From Phaeoceros laevis (lineage: Eukaryota > Anthocerotophyta > Anthocerotopsida > Notothyladales), in the NCBI GenBank assembly GCA_049999765.1, contig JBNGIQ010006755.1, forward strand, positions 1 through 38,119: 38,119 nucleotides of DNA, written 5' to 3'. Positions 8,802-18,185 of this stretch are shown here, in pieces. Position 1 is the stretch's first letter. Every line of letters begins with the position of its first letter. The notes below the pieces were generated by a model. That model was not told where the DNA came from. It saw only the letters and a program-made list of their open reading frames with translations, and did not search any database. The translations under genes and the position numbers were made by a program.

Positions 8802-11800
8802 TTACCGGGCGATGTTTTCCTTCACATCATCCGGTGTTACATCAGAAATGCTACTTAGCCCCCATGCAATGCCCAGCTTCTCTGTATGTTCACAAACGTT
8901 TTCACCCTCAATCAGAATATGACTCATCCGTGGTATGTATCCCTCATCCTTCAACTCAAGGTCCACCCTCAACAACAGGTCCTGCTGTTTTTCATCCTCG
9001 GAGTGCTTCTGGTCTGCTACGACAAATGTATGTACTTCCTGCATATGCTCGATCCAGGTCTGGCCAGGGATTTTCCACGCCCTTTCCCTTTGTCTCATCT
9101 CCCTCAACTTCTTCCCATAACTCATGTAGCCAGCGTCAGTATATATATTTGACATCAAAACATATGGAGCAGGATGCTTTGGTTCTAGACGGATTGCACA
9201 GTCAAAGGCAAATTCTCCTAAGGTCACCCTGCCATGCTTCTGAGAAGCACACAGGAGACTCAACCAAAAAGACATGTTAGGTTGCATTGGCATTGTCGAT
9301 AGCAAAGTCTCTATCCTTGTGAAGCATCCGGCGCGCCCAAAGAGGTCCAGCATGGTGACAAAATGCTCAATCTCTGGTTCTATACCATAACGCCTGCTCA
9401 TTGAGTCGAAAAACTCAACACCTAACTCCACTACACCAGCATGACTGCATGCGGACAGAAGGGAGAGGAAAGTGACTTTATTTGGACTAACGCCGTCCAC
9501 TTGCATTTTCTCGTAGCACCGGAGAACTGTTGAGACATCACCTTGTCGGGCGTAGCCAGCAATTATTGCAGTCCATGCCACGACATCAGGCTGTTGCATT
9601 GCATCAAACACAGCCTGAGCATCCACCATGCTCGCACATCTCCCATATGCATGGATGATCGTGGTTGCCACGAGTGGACTTATGTCATTTCCAGTTAAAA
9701 TAAGTCCATGATGAACCTGCCTGCAGCAATCCAAGCCTCCTGTACTGCTACACCCTTGCAAGATGCAAACCAGTGTCATCTCCTTTGCACCCATTCCTAA
9801 GTCTTGCATTTCTAAGTAGAGCTCCAAGGCTTTACTTCCTTGGCCCTTGTGTGCATACGCAGCAATTAATGCAGTCCAGGATACCACATCCCGCTCGCTG
9901 AGGCTGTTGAAAGCATTCCAAGCATTCATAATGCTCCCGCACTTGCCATACATGCTGATGAGAGTGTTGCCAACAAAAGTATCTGTATCGTAGCCCTTCC
10001 TCTGAGCTTCAGCATGTATTGCCTTCCCTTTCTCGAAATATTTGGTTTTCATGAGTTGTCCATCCACCGTACTACTGTCACCTCTCTCTGCAAGCAGGCC
10101 ACATGCTTGAAGTATGCTCACAAAGGTCCGCTTATTTGCACTCACACCTTCCTGCTGCATTTTCTCGTATAGTTCCAGAGCTTCGTTTGCTTGGTCATGC
10201 TCAAGATATGCTGCAAGCATTGCATTCCATGATACTACGTTTCTTGCAGAAAGTTTATCAAACACATCCCGGGCACCCACTATGCTTCCGCACTTCCCGT
10301 ACATGCTAATGAGTGTGCTCCCAACATATACATCCACATCATAGCCCTTCTTCTGAGCGTCATGATGGATTTCCTTCCCCATTTTGAGACAGTCCAACTT
10401 TGTGGACCGCCCATCCACAGCATCCTTACCTGCAAGCATACCACATGCCTGAAGCACGCACACAAAGGTCTGGTAATTTGGACTCACGCCTTCCAGTTGC
10501 ATCTGTTTGTACAGCTGCAACGCCTTCTCTGCTTCTCCCTGCTGCACAAATCCTGCGATTATTGTACTCCATGACCCGACATGCCGCACAGACAGCCCAT
10601 CAAAAACTTCAAATGCCTGTGTGAGACTCCCACATTTTCCGTACATAGTAATAAGGGTGTTACCTACAGAGACATCTGAATCATAGCCCTTTCTCCTTAA
10701 ATCAGCATGTATTGACTTTCCCACTTCCAGATACTTCACTTTTGATGGCCTTCCGTCCACTGTCACAGTGTCTTCTCTCTCGGCAAGCACGCCACATGCT
10801 TGGAGCACAGTTACGAAGGTAAGGACATCTGAACTCATGCCTGTCTGCTGCAATTGCTGGTACAGTTGCAAAGCCTTCTCTGGTTGGCCTTGTTCGAAGT
10901 ATGAACCAAGCATAGCATTCCAAGTCACAATGTCCCTATCAACCAGCTGATCAAACACATTCTCTGCATCCAAAACGCTTCCACACTTCCCATAAACACT
11001 GACAAGGGTGCTACGTATGAAGACATCAGTCTCATAACCCTGTATTCGAGCATCAGCATGTACAGACCTCGCCATTTGTAGAGCCTTGAGTCTGGTGGTT
11101 TGTTTGCTCAATGAACCGTCCCCTTCCTGCTCGGCAAGCATTCCACATGCTTGTAGTACACTTACAAAACTTCGTCCATTTGGACTTACACCTTCCTCCC
11201 ACATTCGTCCATACAATTCAATAGCGTTTTCTGCATAACCCTGTTCAATAAATGCTGTAAGCATGGCATTCCATGACACCACATCACGCAGAGGCAGACC
11301 ATGAAAAACATCCTGTGCGTCAGCAATGATTCCACACTTCCCATACATGCTAAGGAGGGCGCTACCAATAAATGGATCTGAATGGTAACCCCTTCTCCAG
11401 GTTTCAGCGTGAATAGCCTTGGCTTTTTCCAGAGACAGGGCTTTGGTGGGTAACTCATCCACGATGATATGCAGTTCCTTATCTGCAAGCAAGGCACATG
11501 CTTGGAGCATGCACACGAAAGTCCGATTGTTTGGACTGATTCCTTCCTTTTGCATTTCTTCATACAGCTGCAAGGCCTTCCCTGCTTGACCCAGGTCAAC
11601 ATATGCTGTCAGCATTGCAGTCCATGGTACCACATCGCGCTGCGGTAAACTGTCAAACACATATACCGAATCTAAAATACTTCCGCACTTCGCATACATA
11701 TCTACCAGACAGGTACCCACGAACAAATCAGTCATAAACCCATGAGAGTAAACTTCGGCATGGATGTGCCTGCCCTGTTCTAGGTTGGATATACTGCTGC

Positions 11801-12509
11801 AAGCCTTTAGTAAGCTGACAAAGGTATATGCATTTGGCTGCACGCCATCCTGCTGCATCATGCGATACATTCTTAGCGCTTCCTGCCCTTGCCCAAACAT
11901 TGTATATCCAGAAATCACAGCTGTCCAGGAGAAAACTGTCCGGTTCGGCAAGCTGTCAAACACCTCAAGCGCATCCTCAAAGCCACCACATTTCACCAAC
12001 GTGCTCACCATGTATTCACCAAGAAACAAGGTGGACTCCAACCCATGTTTAGCCAACAGAGCCCGCACCCGCTTAGCCTGAGCCAAGGCTTTCCTTTTCC
12101 CACACGCTTTCAGAAGAAAACAATACATGTCCACTGAAGGCAGACCACCCTGCCTGTCCATGCGCAACAAAGTATCCAGTGCCCTGTCCAGCTGTCCCTC
12201 CTCACACAGGATCCTAAGTTCATCAACTGCTGTTGGAAAAGATGACTGCTCTTGCACACTTCTGCCAGTTTGTGGCTGCACAACGCTGGCTACCTTATAT
12301 TTCACACAAACTGGTCTGGTCTGCCTGTTCACCCAGAGGAGCTGTTTCATTCCCTTGTGCCTCTTTTGATGCCAGGTAGTTTCTTGCAGGATGCGTTCAG
12401 TTTGCAGGGCTCCAGCCAGCTGCACAGTAGGACACCCCAGCTGAGCCACTACTGGGGAGACTTGTACAAGTACAAAGGCCATCACCATCCTACTTGGGAC
12501 TTCACTCAT
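8802..12509 (-). CDS. PLS-class PPR protein ending at start of a truncated DYW domain
   Basis: Second giant PPR protein, 1235 aa from the first in-frame ATG (12507-12509); the frame is open farther up to about 12641 without an ATG. The N-terminus retains a diverged second half of a PDF motif (KQLLWVNRQTRP). P-L-S triplets run from about residue 110 to 1080, five of them with the extra segment of about 16 residues seen in the first PPR gene. The C-terminus has E1, then E2 (TWIEHMQEVHTFVVADQK), then EHTEKLGIAWGL, the beginning of a DYW deaminase domain including the HxE motif. It then diverges and stops after VKENIAR, so the CxxC zinc ligands and terminal DYW are absent. It probably binds organelle RNA but cannot deaminate by itself. 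A piece at 11580-11845 is nearly duplicated at 31886-32182. Confidence 0.85.
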   Translation of the reverse strand: MSEVPSRMVMAFVLVQVSPVVAQLGCPTVQLAGALQTERILQETTWHQKRHKGMKQLLWVNRQTRPVCVKYKVASVVQPQTGRSVQEQSSFPTAVDELRILCEEGQLDRALDTLLRMDRQGGLPSVDMYCFLLKACGKRKALAQAKRVRALLAKHGLESTLFLGEYMVSTLVKCGGFEDALEVFDSLPNRTVFSWTAVISGYTMFGQGQEALRMYRMMQQDGVQPNAYTFVSLLKACSSISNLEQGRHIHAEVYSHGFMTDLFVGTCLVDMYAKCGSILDSVYVFDSLPQRDVVPWTAMLTAYVDLGQAGKALQLYEEMQKEGISPNNRTFVCMLQACALLADKELHIIVDELPTKALSLEKAKAIHAETWRRGYHSDPFIGSALLSMYGKCGIIADAQDVFHGLPLRDVVSWNAMLTAFIEQGYAENAIELYGRMWEEGVSPNGRSFVSVLQACGMLAEQEGDGSLSKQTTRLKALQMARSVHADARIQGYETDVFIRSTLVSVYGKCGSVLDAENVFDQLVDRDIVTWNAMLGSYFEQGQPEKALQLYQQLQQTGMSSDVLTFVTVLQACGVLAEREDTVTVDGRPSKVKYLEVGKSIHADLRRKGYDSDVSVGNTLITMYGKCGSLTQAFEVFDGLSVRHVGSWSTIIAGFVQQGEAEKALQLYKQMQLEGVSPNYQTFVCVLQACGMLAGKDAVDGRSTKLDCLKMGKEIHHDAQKKGYDVDVYVGSTLISMYGKCGSIVGARDVFDKLSARNVVSWNAMLAAYLEHDQANEALELYEKMQQEGVSANKRTFVSILQACGLLAERGDSSTVDGQLMKTKYFEKGKAIHAEAQRKGYDTDTFVGNTLISMYGKCGSIMNAWNAFNSLSERDVVSWTALIAAYAHKGQGSKALELYLEMQDLGMGAKEMTLVCILQGCSSTGGLDCCRQVHHGLILTGNDISPLVATTIIHAYGRCASMVDAQAVFDAMQQPDVVAWTAIIAGYARQGDVSTVLRCYEKMQVDGVSPNKVTFLSLLSACSHAGVVELGVEFFDSMSRRYGIEPEIEHFVTMLDLFGRAGCFTRIETLLSTMPMQPNMSFWLSLLCASQKHGRVTLGEFAFDCAIRLEPKHPAPYVLMSNIYTDAGYMSYGKKLREMRQRERAWKIPGQTWIEHMQEVHTFVVADQKHSEDEKQQDLLLRVDLELKDEGYIPRMSHILIEGENVCEHTEKLGIAWGLSSISDVTPDDVKENIAR
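12430..12509 (-). other. Decayed first half of a PDF motif upstream of/over the PPR start
   Basis: In another minus frame this stretch reads W-P-L-Y-L-Y-K-S-P-Q, stop (TAG where TGG is expected), W, resembling the W..LF..P..WW part of the PDF motif that is intact in the PPR gene at 14207. The second half, in the PPR frame, follows downstream. This suggests an ancestral PDF motif broken by a stop and a frameshift. The match is short. Confidence 0.3.
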
Positions 12510-12849
12510 TGACGAGATACTGCAGTAGCCCAAAGTTAGGAGAGGTTCGGAGCTGCCCAAAGGTGCGCATATTTGGCAACCACGACGGCAAGCCTTTCTC
12601 CAGATTCCGGCGTTGAGGCATGTGATTAGTGCAGTCGTCACACATCTTGGTCACAAGTAAATGCGCATCATCCTCGGTGTCAAAGCAACCATACACCACT
12701 TTTAGCTTCTCAGGAAGTCCGAACAAATCATCCTCCCTTCCCTTATGAAAACTAGATTAAAAACCCAGCTTGCGCTTGGGACATGACCTGCCTCCACATT
12801 CCAACGTTTATTCGTACTCTGTAAGTTCACTGAAATGCCAACATTTCAT
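12510..12849. other. 5' flank of second PPR gene
   Basis: Contains an open minus-strand stretch (to about 12726) without an ATG in frame with the PPR gene. No recognisable domain. A clear promoter motif was not found. Confidence 0.35.
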
Positions 12850-13242
12850 CCTGTAGAATAAAGATGTGCATCTTCATGTTGACCTCAAAATCACTGCTTT
12901 GGGCAGCCTCCTTGCTAGCTCCTACAGTTCTTCCAGCCTCTGTAACCTATCTGCATCTGTCCACCTGCATTGCTATATCAGCTGGGGTATCCATCTTGCG
13001 ACATCAGTCTCCAGTTGCATGGGGAGCAGCTTCTTTTCTGCCTCGTCTACATGATCTGACCGCCCTGCAAGGTCAACAAGCACACCGATGCAGTGCTGCG
13101 TGGCGAGCAAGATACCATGATCTTCCACAATGGCCTTGATGTAGTCATTGACCAAGACTTTGTGGCATATGTATAACAGCCATGTCGTATTTGAAATCGC
13201 CAGTGAATGCACTTGCTTACTGGGACCACAGTGAAGCCCCAA
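12850..13242 (-). pseudogene. PPR pseudogene remnant (E-domain portion)
   Basis: On the minus strand, from about 13180, the reading KAIVEDHGI, then GVLVDLAGRSDHVDEAEK and LPMQLETDVARW matches the conserved end of PLS-type PPR proteins (DYGI..EHY..LVDL.GRAG...A..LL..MP..P...W). After a stop at 12973-12975 the same frame continues with a weaker match (WTDADRLQRLEEL). Another stop and a frame change follow, ending with FEVNMKMHIFI, the E2 counterpart of WIEHMQEVHTFV. No upstream PPR repeats or start remain. It is a broken 3' fragment, closest in layout to the E region of the pseudogene at 32780-33030. Confidence 0.65.
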
Positions 13243-14120
13243 TACTCAGAAATGCACCTTGAGGAGGCACTCTGGAGTCTGGAGAATATTCTGGCGTAGC
13301 TATTTGTGAATTGGAGCAATTGCAAGAATCTGACAGCAGGTCAAAAAACAATGCTGCCAAGACGATCCGTGAAAAGCAAGTAGTCATTCTAGCTTCCAAG
13401 CTGCCCTACTCAAGCGACTTTGTGCATTGTTTCAGTGGCTGCACGGAATACGGGGTAGGAGCTCCTCGAGGTGATCCTTTCTTTCAGTTGTAGCTGCTCC
13501 GCATTGTACAGCAATCCTCCTTGGAAGGCGGGAGGTCAGGTGTAAGGCATTGATGCAGGTCATCAGTGTAGTTATGTGTCACCTCTTTCAGAGAGCAAGC
13601 CTAAGCATGGCGCGCTCCTCCGCCATCGCGGTTGGGGTTAGCCAGCGGAAGCATGGCAATGACAAGGTGAAGACTGGGAGCGGCGTGACAAGGTTACTTT
13701 AGACTGTGGTGGTTAGCAGCCAAATCACGGGAAAAAATCAAGTGGCAGCAATTCAAGAGTCTGGTAAGATTTGGGATTTGTTTGGCAGTGAAGAAGCTAC
13801 ACGGCTAGACGATTTCAGCACGATTCCTGGCAGCTTCGAAGGGTTAAACCAGGAATTTTCAACAGACTCTTCTTTTTGCAGAAAATTTGAAAGTTCTATT
13901 CGTTGGGAATAGAACTTTTCTGTCACCGAACTCAAAAGAGTACGGAGTAAGTCTACTNNNNNNNNNNGTCACCGAACTCAAAAGAGTACGGAGTAAGTCT
14001 ACTCATTCGACCTGGACAACGTCAATATGTTCACAGGCTTCAAATGAAACTGCATTGAGATGAAACATGCCAAATAAGCTCAACTTGCACTCCAGGGACA
14101 ACAAGTGACTTGAAAACGCC
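13243..14120. other. Intergenic DNA with assembly gap
   Basis: No convincing gene. A 12-bp inverted repeat with a short loop lies at about 13889-13917 (AAAGTTCTATTC and its complement). A 10-N gap at 13958-13967 is flanked by identical 36-bp sequences. A short ORF at 13607-13702 (31 aa) matches nothing I know. Confidence 0.5.
13922..14003 (+). repeat. Identical 36-bp copies flanking a 10-N gap
   Basis: Bases 13922-13957 and 13968-14003 are identical, and only the ten Ns lie between them. This is the usual sign of two contig ends that overlap but were joined with a placeholder gap; a true tandem duplication is possible. Confidence 0.8.
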
Positions 14121-14187
14121 AGGGGAGCACAACAGCTGCATATATCCAGCCCGAGGGAGTGGATATATGCAGCTGTTGTGCTCCCCT
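14121..14187 (+). promoter_or_regulatory. Perfect 28-bp hairpin in the 5' leader of the third PPR gene
   Basis: Arms 14121-14148 and 14160-14187 are perfectly complementary (28 of 28) around an 11-nt loop. The stem ends 19 nt before the proposed ATG at 14207. If transcribed it would form a very stable structure in the 5' UTR and should hinder ribosome scanning. Its right arm holds an ATG (14167) that opens an upstream ORF. Confidence 0.6.
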
Positions 14188-14316
14188 CGCGTACACTGCT
14201 CGACTAATGGCTATAGGCTCGTTGCAGCTCAATTGCGGACTTACCGGCCCGGCCTTGACTGCCGGTTTGCCACAGATCTCTTCAACGAAATGGACGCTCG
14301 TGGAGGCATTAGCTGA
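14167..14316 (+). other. Upstream ORF overlapping the PPR start
   Basis: ATG at 14167 inside the hairpin arm opens a 49-codon frame that ends at 14316, past the PPR ATG at 14207 and in a different frame. Such overlapping uORFs usually reduce main-frame translation. Whether the mRNA includes this ATG is unknown. Confidence 0.4.
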
Positions 14317-16852
14317 GAATGGCGGAGCTGAGGCCCTCAGCCATCAAGCAGAAGAGGTATTGTATGGAAAAAGTCAAGCATATTTTGGAAAGGGGGGAAT
14401 AGCTGCAAACTGGCAGCAAGAGTGTTTATGGCAAGAGCTTTTCTCAGATCCAGCGCAGTGGTGGGACAACAGGCGGAGGAAGAAGACACCCCAGCATCCC
14501 GATTTTAGGCACAAGAAGTCCAAGGACGCCCTGTGGCTAAACAACCGGTACAAGCCCGCTTGGGTGGAATCGCAGCTAGCCATTTGGGACGCTGGAATGG
14601 AGAGGCCTCCTGGAACCTGGGGTCGAATCGCATCTGGCAGGTTAGAAGCGCATGCAGTCAATTTGGATGTTAAAACGTGCCGCAAGTTATGTGAGGATGG
14701 AGAGCTCACGGAGGCTGTGGATGCTTTGGACCTTTTGGTGCTGCAGGGACGCCATATACCGAACAATCCCTTCTACCATGTCCTCAGGAGATGCACCGCA
14801 CTGAAGGACCTGGTTCTGGGCAGACACATCCATGCTCTCGCTGTCAAGAGTGGGTATGAAGGAGACGCATTCTTGGCCACCCATCTCATCGGTCTGTATG
14901 CTTCACATGGCAGGCTGGACGAAGCAATGAAAGTCTTCACTAAAGTTTCTGCACCAGACGCCTATAACTGGGCTAGCATCATCTTCGCATATGCTAGACA
15001 TGGAAAGCCCACGCAGGCAATAGAACTCTACCGGCAGATGTGTAAGTCAACCTTTCAGCCAGACAATCACATCTTTGTAGCAGTTCTCAAAGCTTGTGCC
15101 AGTGCAGGAGACTTGGCTGCCGGCAAGGATGTCCATGCTCACGTTGTTGCAAGTGCGGAGAAGCCGGAAATTTTTGTCCAGAACGGCCTGGTTGACATGT
15201 ATGCAAAGTGTGGGAGCATAGAAGACGCTCGCAGAGTGTTTGATAGGCTTGCCCACAAAGATGTGGTGACATGGAATGTGATGATTGCAGGTTATGCCCA
15301 ACAGGGGATGGGTCAGGAAGCCCTGAGTTTGTACAGTAGTATGCAGCAGGAGGGCATAACTCCAGCTGATTCTTTCACATTTGCGTGCCTTCTCCAGGCA
15401 TGTGTTAGAATAGAATGTCTGCATCAGGGGCAGCGGCTTCATGCACAGATTGAAGAACTAGGGCTGCAGGATGGTGTAGTTGTAGGTGGCAGCTTAGTTA
15501 ACATGTATGCGAAGTGCGGTAGGTTGGAGGATGCACGCAAGGTCTTTGACAGACTTCCTGACAAGAACGTAGTGACCTGGAATGCCATGATCACAGGTTA
15601 TGTACAGCAAGGACCGTGTCATGAAGCCCTTGACCTTTACAGTGCTATGCAGCAAGAAGGCATCACTTTGCCTGATTCTGTGACATTTGTCTGCCTCCTG
15701 CAGGCATGTGCAAGCATAGGTGTGGTAGCTCTCCATCAGGGAAAGCAGCTCCATACAGAGGCTGAAGAGCGAGGACTGCAAGATGATGTCGCTGTCGGCG
15801 CCAGCCTGGTCAATATGTATGCAAAGTGCGGGGGCTTGGAGATTGCTCACAGACTATTTGACAAACTTCCCGAAAAGAATGTAGTGACTTGGACGGCCAT
15901 GATTGCAGGTTATGCCCAGCAGGGGATGGGCCAGGAGGCCCTTGCGCTCTACACCAGTATGCAACAAGAAGGCATCAACATACCCGACTCTGTTACATTT
16001 GTGTGCGTCCTGCAGGCATGTGCAACGGTAGCAGCTCTACCTCTGGGAAAGCAGCTCCATGCACAGATTCAAGACCGAGGACTGCAAGCCCAAGGGAACG
16101 TGGGCCCTAGCTTAGTGAACATGTATGCAAAGTGTGGGAGCATGGGTGATGCACAGCTGGTGTTTGACTCGTTGCCCCAACGAGATATCTCAGCGTGGGG
16201 TGCTCTGACTGCAGGATACACCTGCCAGGGAGACAGTGAGGCTGTGTTTGCCTTGCTTGACAAGATGAGGCTGGAGGGCGTACAGCCCGACGGCATCACC
16301 TTTCTCAATGTGCTGACATTGTGCAGCCATGTGGGGCTGGTGGACAAGGGCCGGCACTACTTCCAGGTCATGGGCACAGAATATGGCCTCACTCCAGCCA
16401 TCGATCACTACATATGCATGATGGATCTCCTGGGCCGAGCAGGCCATCTGGAGGAGGCCCTGGGGATGGCCAAGACCATGCCATTCCCACCCAACGCCGC
16501 AGTGTGGCTCGCTCTGTTAGGTGCTTGTCGGACATGGGCAAATGTTGAGGTTGGACAACAGGCTTTTGAGTTTGCGGTGAGCTTAGATGAGAAAGATGCC
16601 TCGTCTTACGTGCTGATGGCCAGTATTTACTCTGGCGCCCAGATGTGGGAGGAAGCAAGGCAGATGCAGGTGAGGAGAGTGAAATGCGGGGCATGGAAGC
16701 ACCCAGGCCAGAGCTGGTGGACTAATATGGGTGGAGTAACTCACACGTTTCTAGCTGCGGAAGGAAGGCATTCAAACATATCTAGCTCGGAAGATGTGAA
16801 CGATGGCAATGAGGGAACCCATCGTTTTTCTCAGCGTGGGAATATGGGATAA
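14207..16852 (+). CDS. PDF-motif + PLS-class PPR protein, E-type C-terminus
   Basis: Intronless PPR protein, 881 aa from the first in-frame ATG at 14207; the frame is open upstream to about 14159 but only from a GTG. Residues 75-125 form an uninterrupted PDF motif: LWQELFSDPAQWWDNRR, HPDFRHKKSKDALWL, KPAWVESQLA. This matches the OSB-family single-stranded-nucleic-acid-binding motif. From about 155 follow P, L and S PPR motifs with the usual landmarks (VNMYAKCG, KNVVTWNAMI, GYAQQGMGQEAL). They have normal length, without the extra segment of the other two PPR genes. The C-terminus has E1 (CSHVGLVDKGRHYF, LLGRAGHLEEAL, GACRTWANVEVG) and a short E2-like end, then stops with no DYW domain. A role in organelle RNA editing or processing is likely; the role of the PDF motif is unknown. 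Confidence 0.87.
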   Translation: MAIGSLQLNCGLTGPALTAGLPQISSTKWTLVEALAENGGAEALSHQAEEVLYGKSQAYFGKGGIAANWQQECLWQELFSDPAQWWDNRRRKKTPQHPDFRHKKSKDALWLNNRYKPAWVESQLAIWDAGMERPPGTWGRIASGRLEAHAVNLDVKTCRKLCEDGELTEAVDALDLLVLQGRHIPNNPFYHVLRRCTALKDLVLGRHIHALAVKSGYEGDAFLATHLIGLYASHGRLDEAMKVFTKVSAPDAYNWASIIFAYARHGKPTQAIELYRQMCKSTFQPDNHIFVAVLKACASAGDLAAGKDVHAHVVASAEKPEIFVQNGLVDMYAKCGSIEDARRVFDRLAHKDVVTWNVMIAGYAQQGMGQEALSLYSSMQQEGITPADSFTFACLLQACVRIECLHQGQRLHAQIEELGLQDGVVVGGSLVNMYAKCGRLEDARKVFDRLPDKNVVTWNAMITGYVQQGPCHEALDLYSAMQQEGITLPDSVTFVCLLQACASIGVVALHQGKQLHTEAEERGLQDDVAVGASLVNMYAKCGGLEIAHRLFDKLPEKNVVTWTAMIAGYAQQGMGQEALALYTSMQQEGINIPDSVTFVCVLQACATVAALPLGKQLHAQIQDRGLQAQGNVGPSLVNMYAKCGSMGDAQLVFDSLPQRDISAWGALTAGYTCQGDSEAVFALLDKMRLEGVQPDGITFLNVLTLCSHVGLVDKGRHYFQVMGTEYGLTPAIDHYICMMDLLGRAGHLEEALGMAKTMPFPPNAAVWLALLGACRTWANVEVGQQAFEFAVSLDEKDASSYVLMASIYSGAQMWEEARQMQVRRVKCGAWKHPGQSWWTNMGGVTHTFLAAEGRHSNISSSEDVNDGNEGTHRFSQRGNMG

Positions 16853-17303
16853 TGTTTTTCTCGGCTCGGAAGCGGAGAGTGCTGCAACTGCCTTTATCTT
16901 ATTGGGAGTTGGAAGTTGCCTTTATCTTATTGGGAGTTGGAAGTTGGGAAGTTGAACCCAAAGCTGGTCATTTATTGAAACATAACTACAATTGCCAGTG
17001 ATGAGTAGTGATGAGTAGTAGTAGTAGTAGTATGGTTATGGTGTTTGCCAACTCCACCAATGGGAATTGAACACCCCGTCAGGTACTTCAACATGAGTTC
17101 AAGTTCAATTGAGCATGCAAACGATTAAGACAAAGTTCGCAAATTGCAATCGAACATGTCCATGTAGAATTCTTCGAGCACCCATGTAGTGTTCGCCGGT
17201 GCTCGAGACACTAAATTCATCAAGCAAAACTTCAGCAATTGTTCTCAGTCTTGACGCAAATGAATGAATCGTACAGGCGACCTCTGCTGCACATCTTCAT
17301 GTT
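16853..17303. other. Intergenic region with small tandem repeats
   Basis: A 28-bp unit is duplicated exactly at 16890-16917 and 16918-16945. A TAG/GTA microsatellite lies at about 17000-17031. No gene is visible. Confidence 0.6.
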
Positions 17304-17413
17304 CATGTCCACAATGAGCTTGATCTCCATGTCCACAATGAGCTTGATCTCCATGTCCACAATGAGCTTGATCTCCATGTCCACAATGAGCAGATCTCCA
17401 TGTCCACAGTGAG
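17304..17413. repeat. 24-bp tandem repeat downstream of SEC61-gamma
   Basis: About 4.6 copies of a 24-bp unit starting CATGTCCACAATGAGC, in register from 17304, 17328, 17352 and 17376 (last full copy 23 bp), then a partial copy. It starts 12 bp past the SEC61-gamma stop, so it probably lies in its 3' UTR. Confidence 0.8.
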
Positions 17414-17425
17414 GTATACATGGAT

Positions 17426-17635
17426 TTAAATGCCGCCGAGAAGGAAGTTGTTGATGGGGATGAAGATGAGCTTGACGAAGAAACCGACCAATCCCATGAC
17501 CACGAACCCTAGAGCAGTCCTGAGTGCCACCTTGGAGAACTCCTTGCGACTCGGCTTCTGGCATCGGTTCACCAAGCGAACGCTGCTCTTGGCGAAATCC
17601 TTGACGGGCTTCGACAGCGACTCCACCGTGTCCAT
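17426..17635 (-). CDS. SEC61G: SEC61 translocon gamma subunit
   Basis: Small tail-anchored subunit of the SEC61/SecYEG protein channel in the ER membrane, 69 aa, matching the usual size of plant SEC61-gamma. The cytosolic helix (residues 8-40) contains [18 protein letters not shown] and [12 protein letters not shown]. One membrane segment covers about 41-60 ([20 protein letters not shown]), followed by the short INN tail. The Met at 17633-17635 (MDTVES) is chosen over one four codons upstream because it matches the family start. A possible 69-nt intron in the 5' UTR (17641-17709, AAG/GTTCGT to GATAG/GTACC) ends 5 nt before the ATG. The family is highly conserved and this copy looks intact. 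Confidence 0.95.
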   Translation of the reverse strand: MDTVESLSKPVKDFAKSSVRLVNRCQKPSRKEFSKVALRTALGFVVMGLVGFFVKLIFIPINNFLLGGI

Positions 17636-17709
17636 GGTACCTATCAATCAGCGGTAGCTGCTGTATGTAGACCTTGGAAGCAGCTACAGACTGCTAGCGG
17701 AATACGAAC

Positions 17710-18185
17710 CTTATGCTTCAGAGTGCGCGCCGGGGACAGCAGCAATCAGCGAGCAGGTCTAGCTCTCGATTCTCGATCGGCGGGCAGATGGTGACATGCA
17801 TATGCAAACCAGGTGAAGAAGATTAATAGGTGCAGCCATGGGATCCAGAGCCCATATATAGACATATGCGCTATTGGTACATGCACCGAGATGGTGTCCT
17901 GGCCTCAGCTGTCCATGCAGGAGCGTGGCCTTCCGAATTCCTTTCCTTTTCTGTTTAGTGTGCGCGGTGTGTTGATGAAGCGGGCTTGGAAACTTGGACT
18001 AGGGCATCCTGGGCCTTCCATCTTGGTCATGCCCATTTGAGAAAGTTACTGGACACGAAGCTGTTTGATAGAAAAATCGTGGAAACGCGTTTTTATGTCC
18101 AAGCTTCCTTCCATGGCAAGGAAGCTTTGCGTTTTAGCAACTCCCACCGAGACATGGATTTCGGCTTTAAGGCATGCCTGCAAAC
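17710..18185. other. Upstream flank of SEC61-gamma, no gene seen
   Basis: Probably holds the SEC61-gamma promoter. One TGGGCC site-II-like motif occurs at about 18009, but it is distant and may be chance. No coding sequence recognised. Confidence 0.35.

Noticed and set aside
13607-13702. 31-aa ORF resembling the start of a ribosomal protein (L36-like)
   Set aside because: The match is a few residues only and no following exon continues the family pattern.
17299-17413. CRISPR-like array
   Set aside because: The units are directly adjacent 24-bp tandem repeats with no unique spacers, and the genome is eukaryotic.
17232-17564. 110-aa ORF with VDMEIKLI repeats
   Set aside because: Out-of-frame reading of the 24-bp minisatellite and the SEC61-gamma gene.
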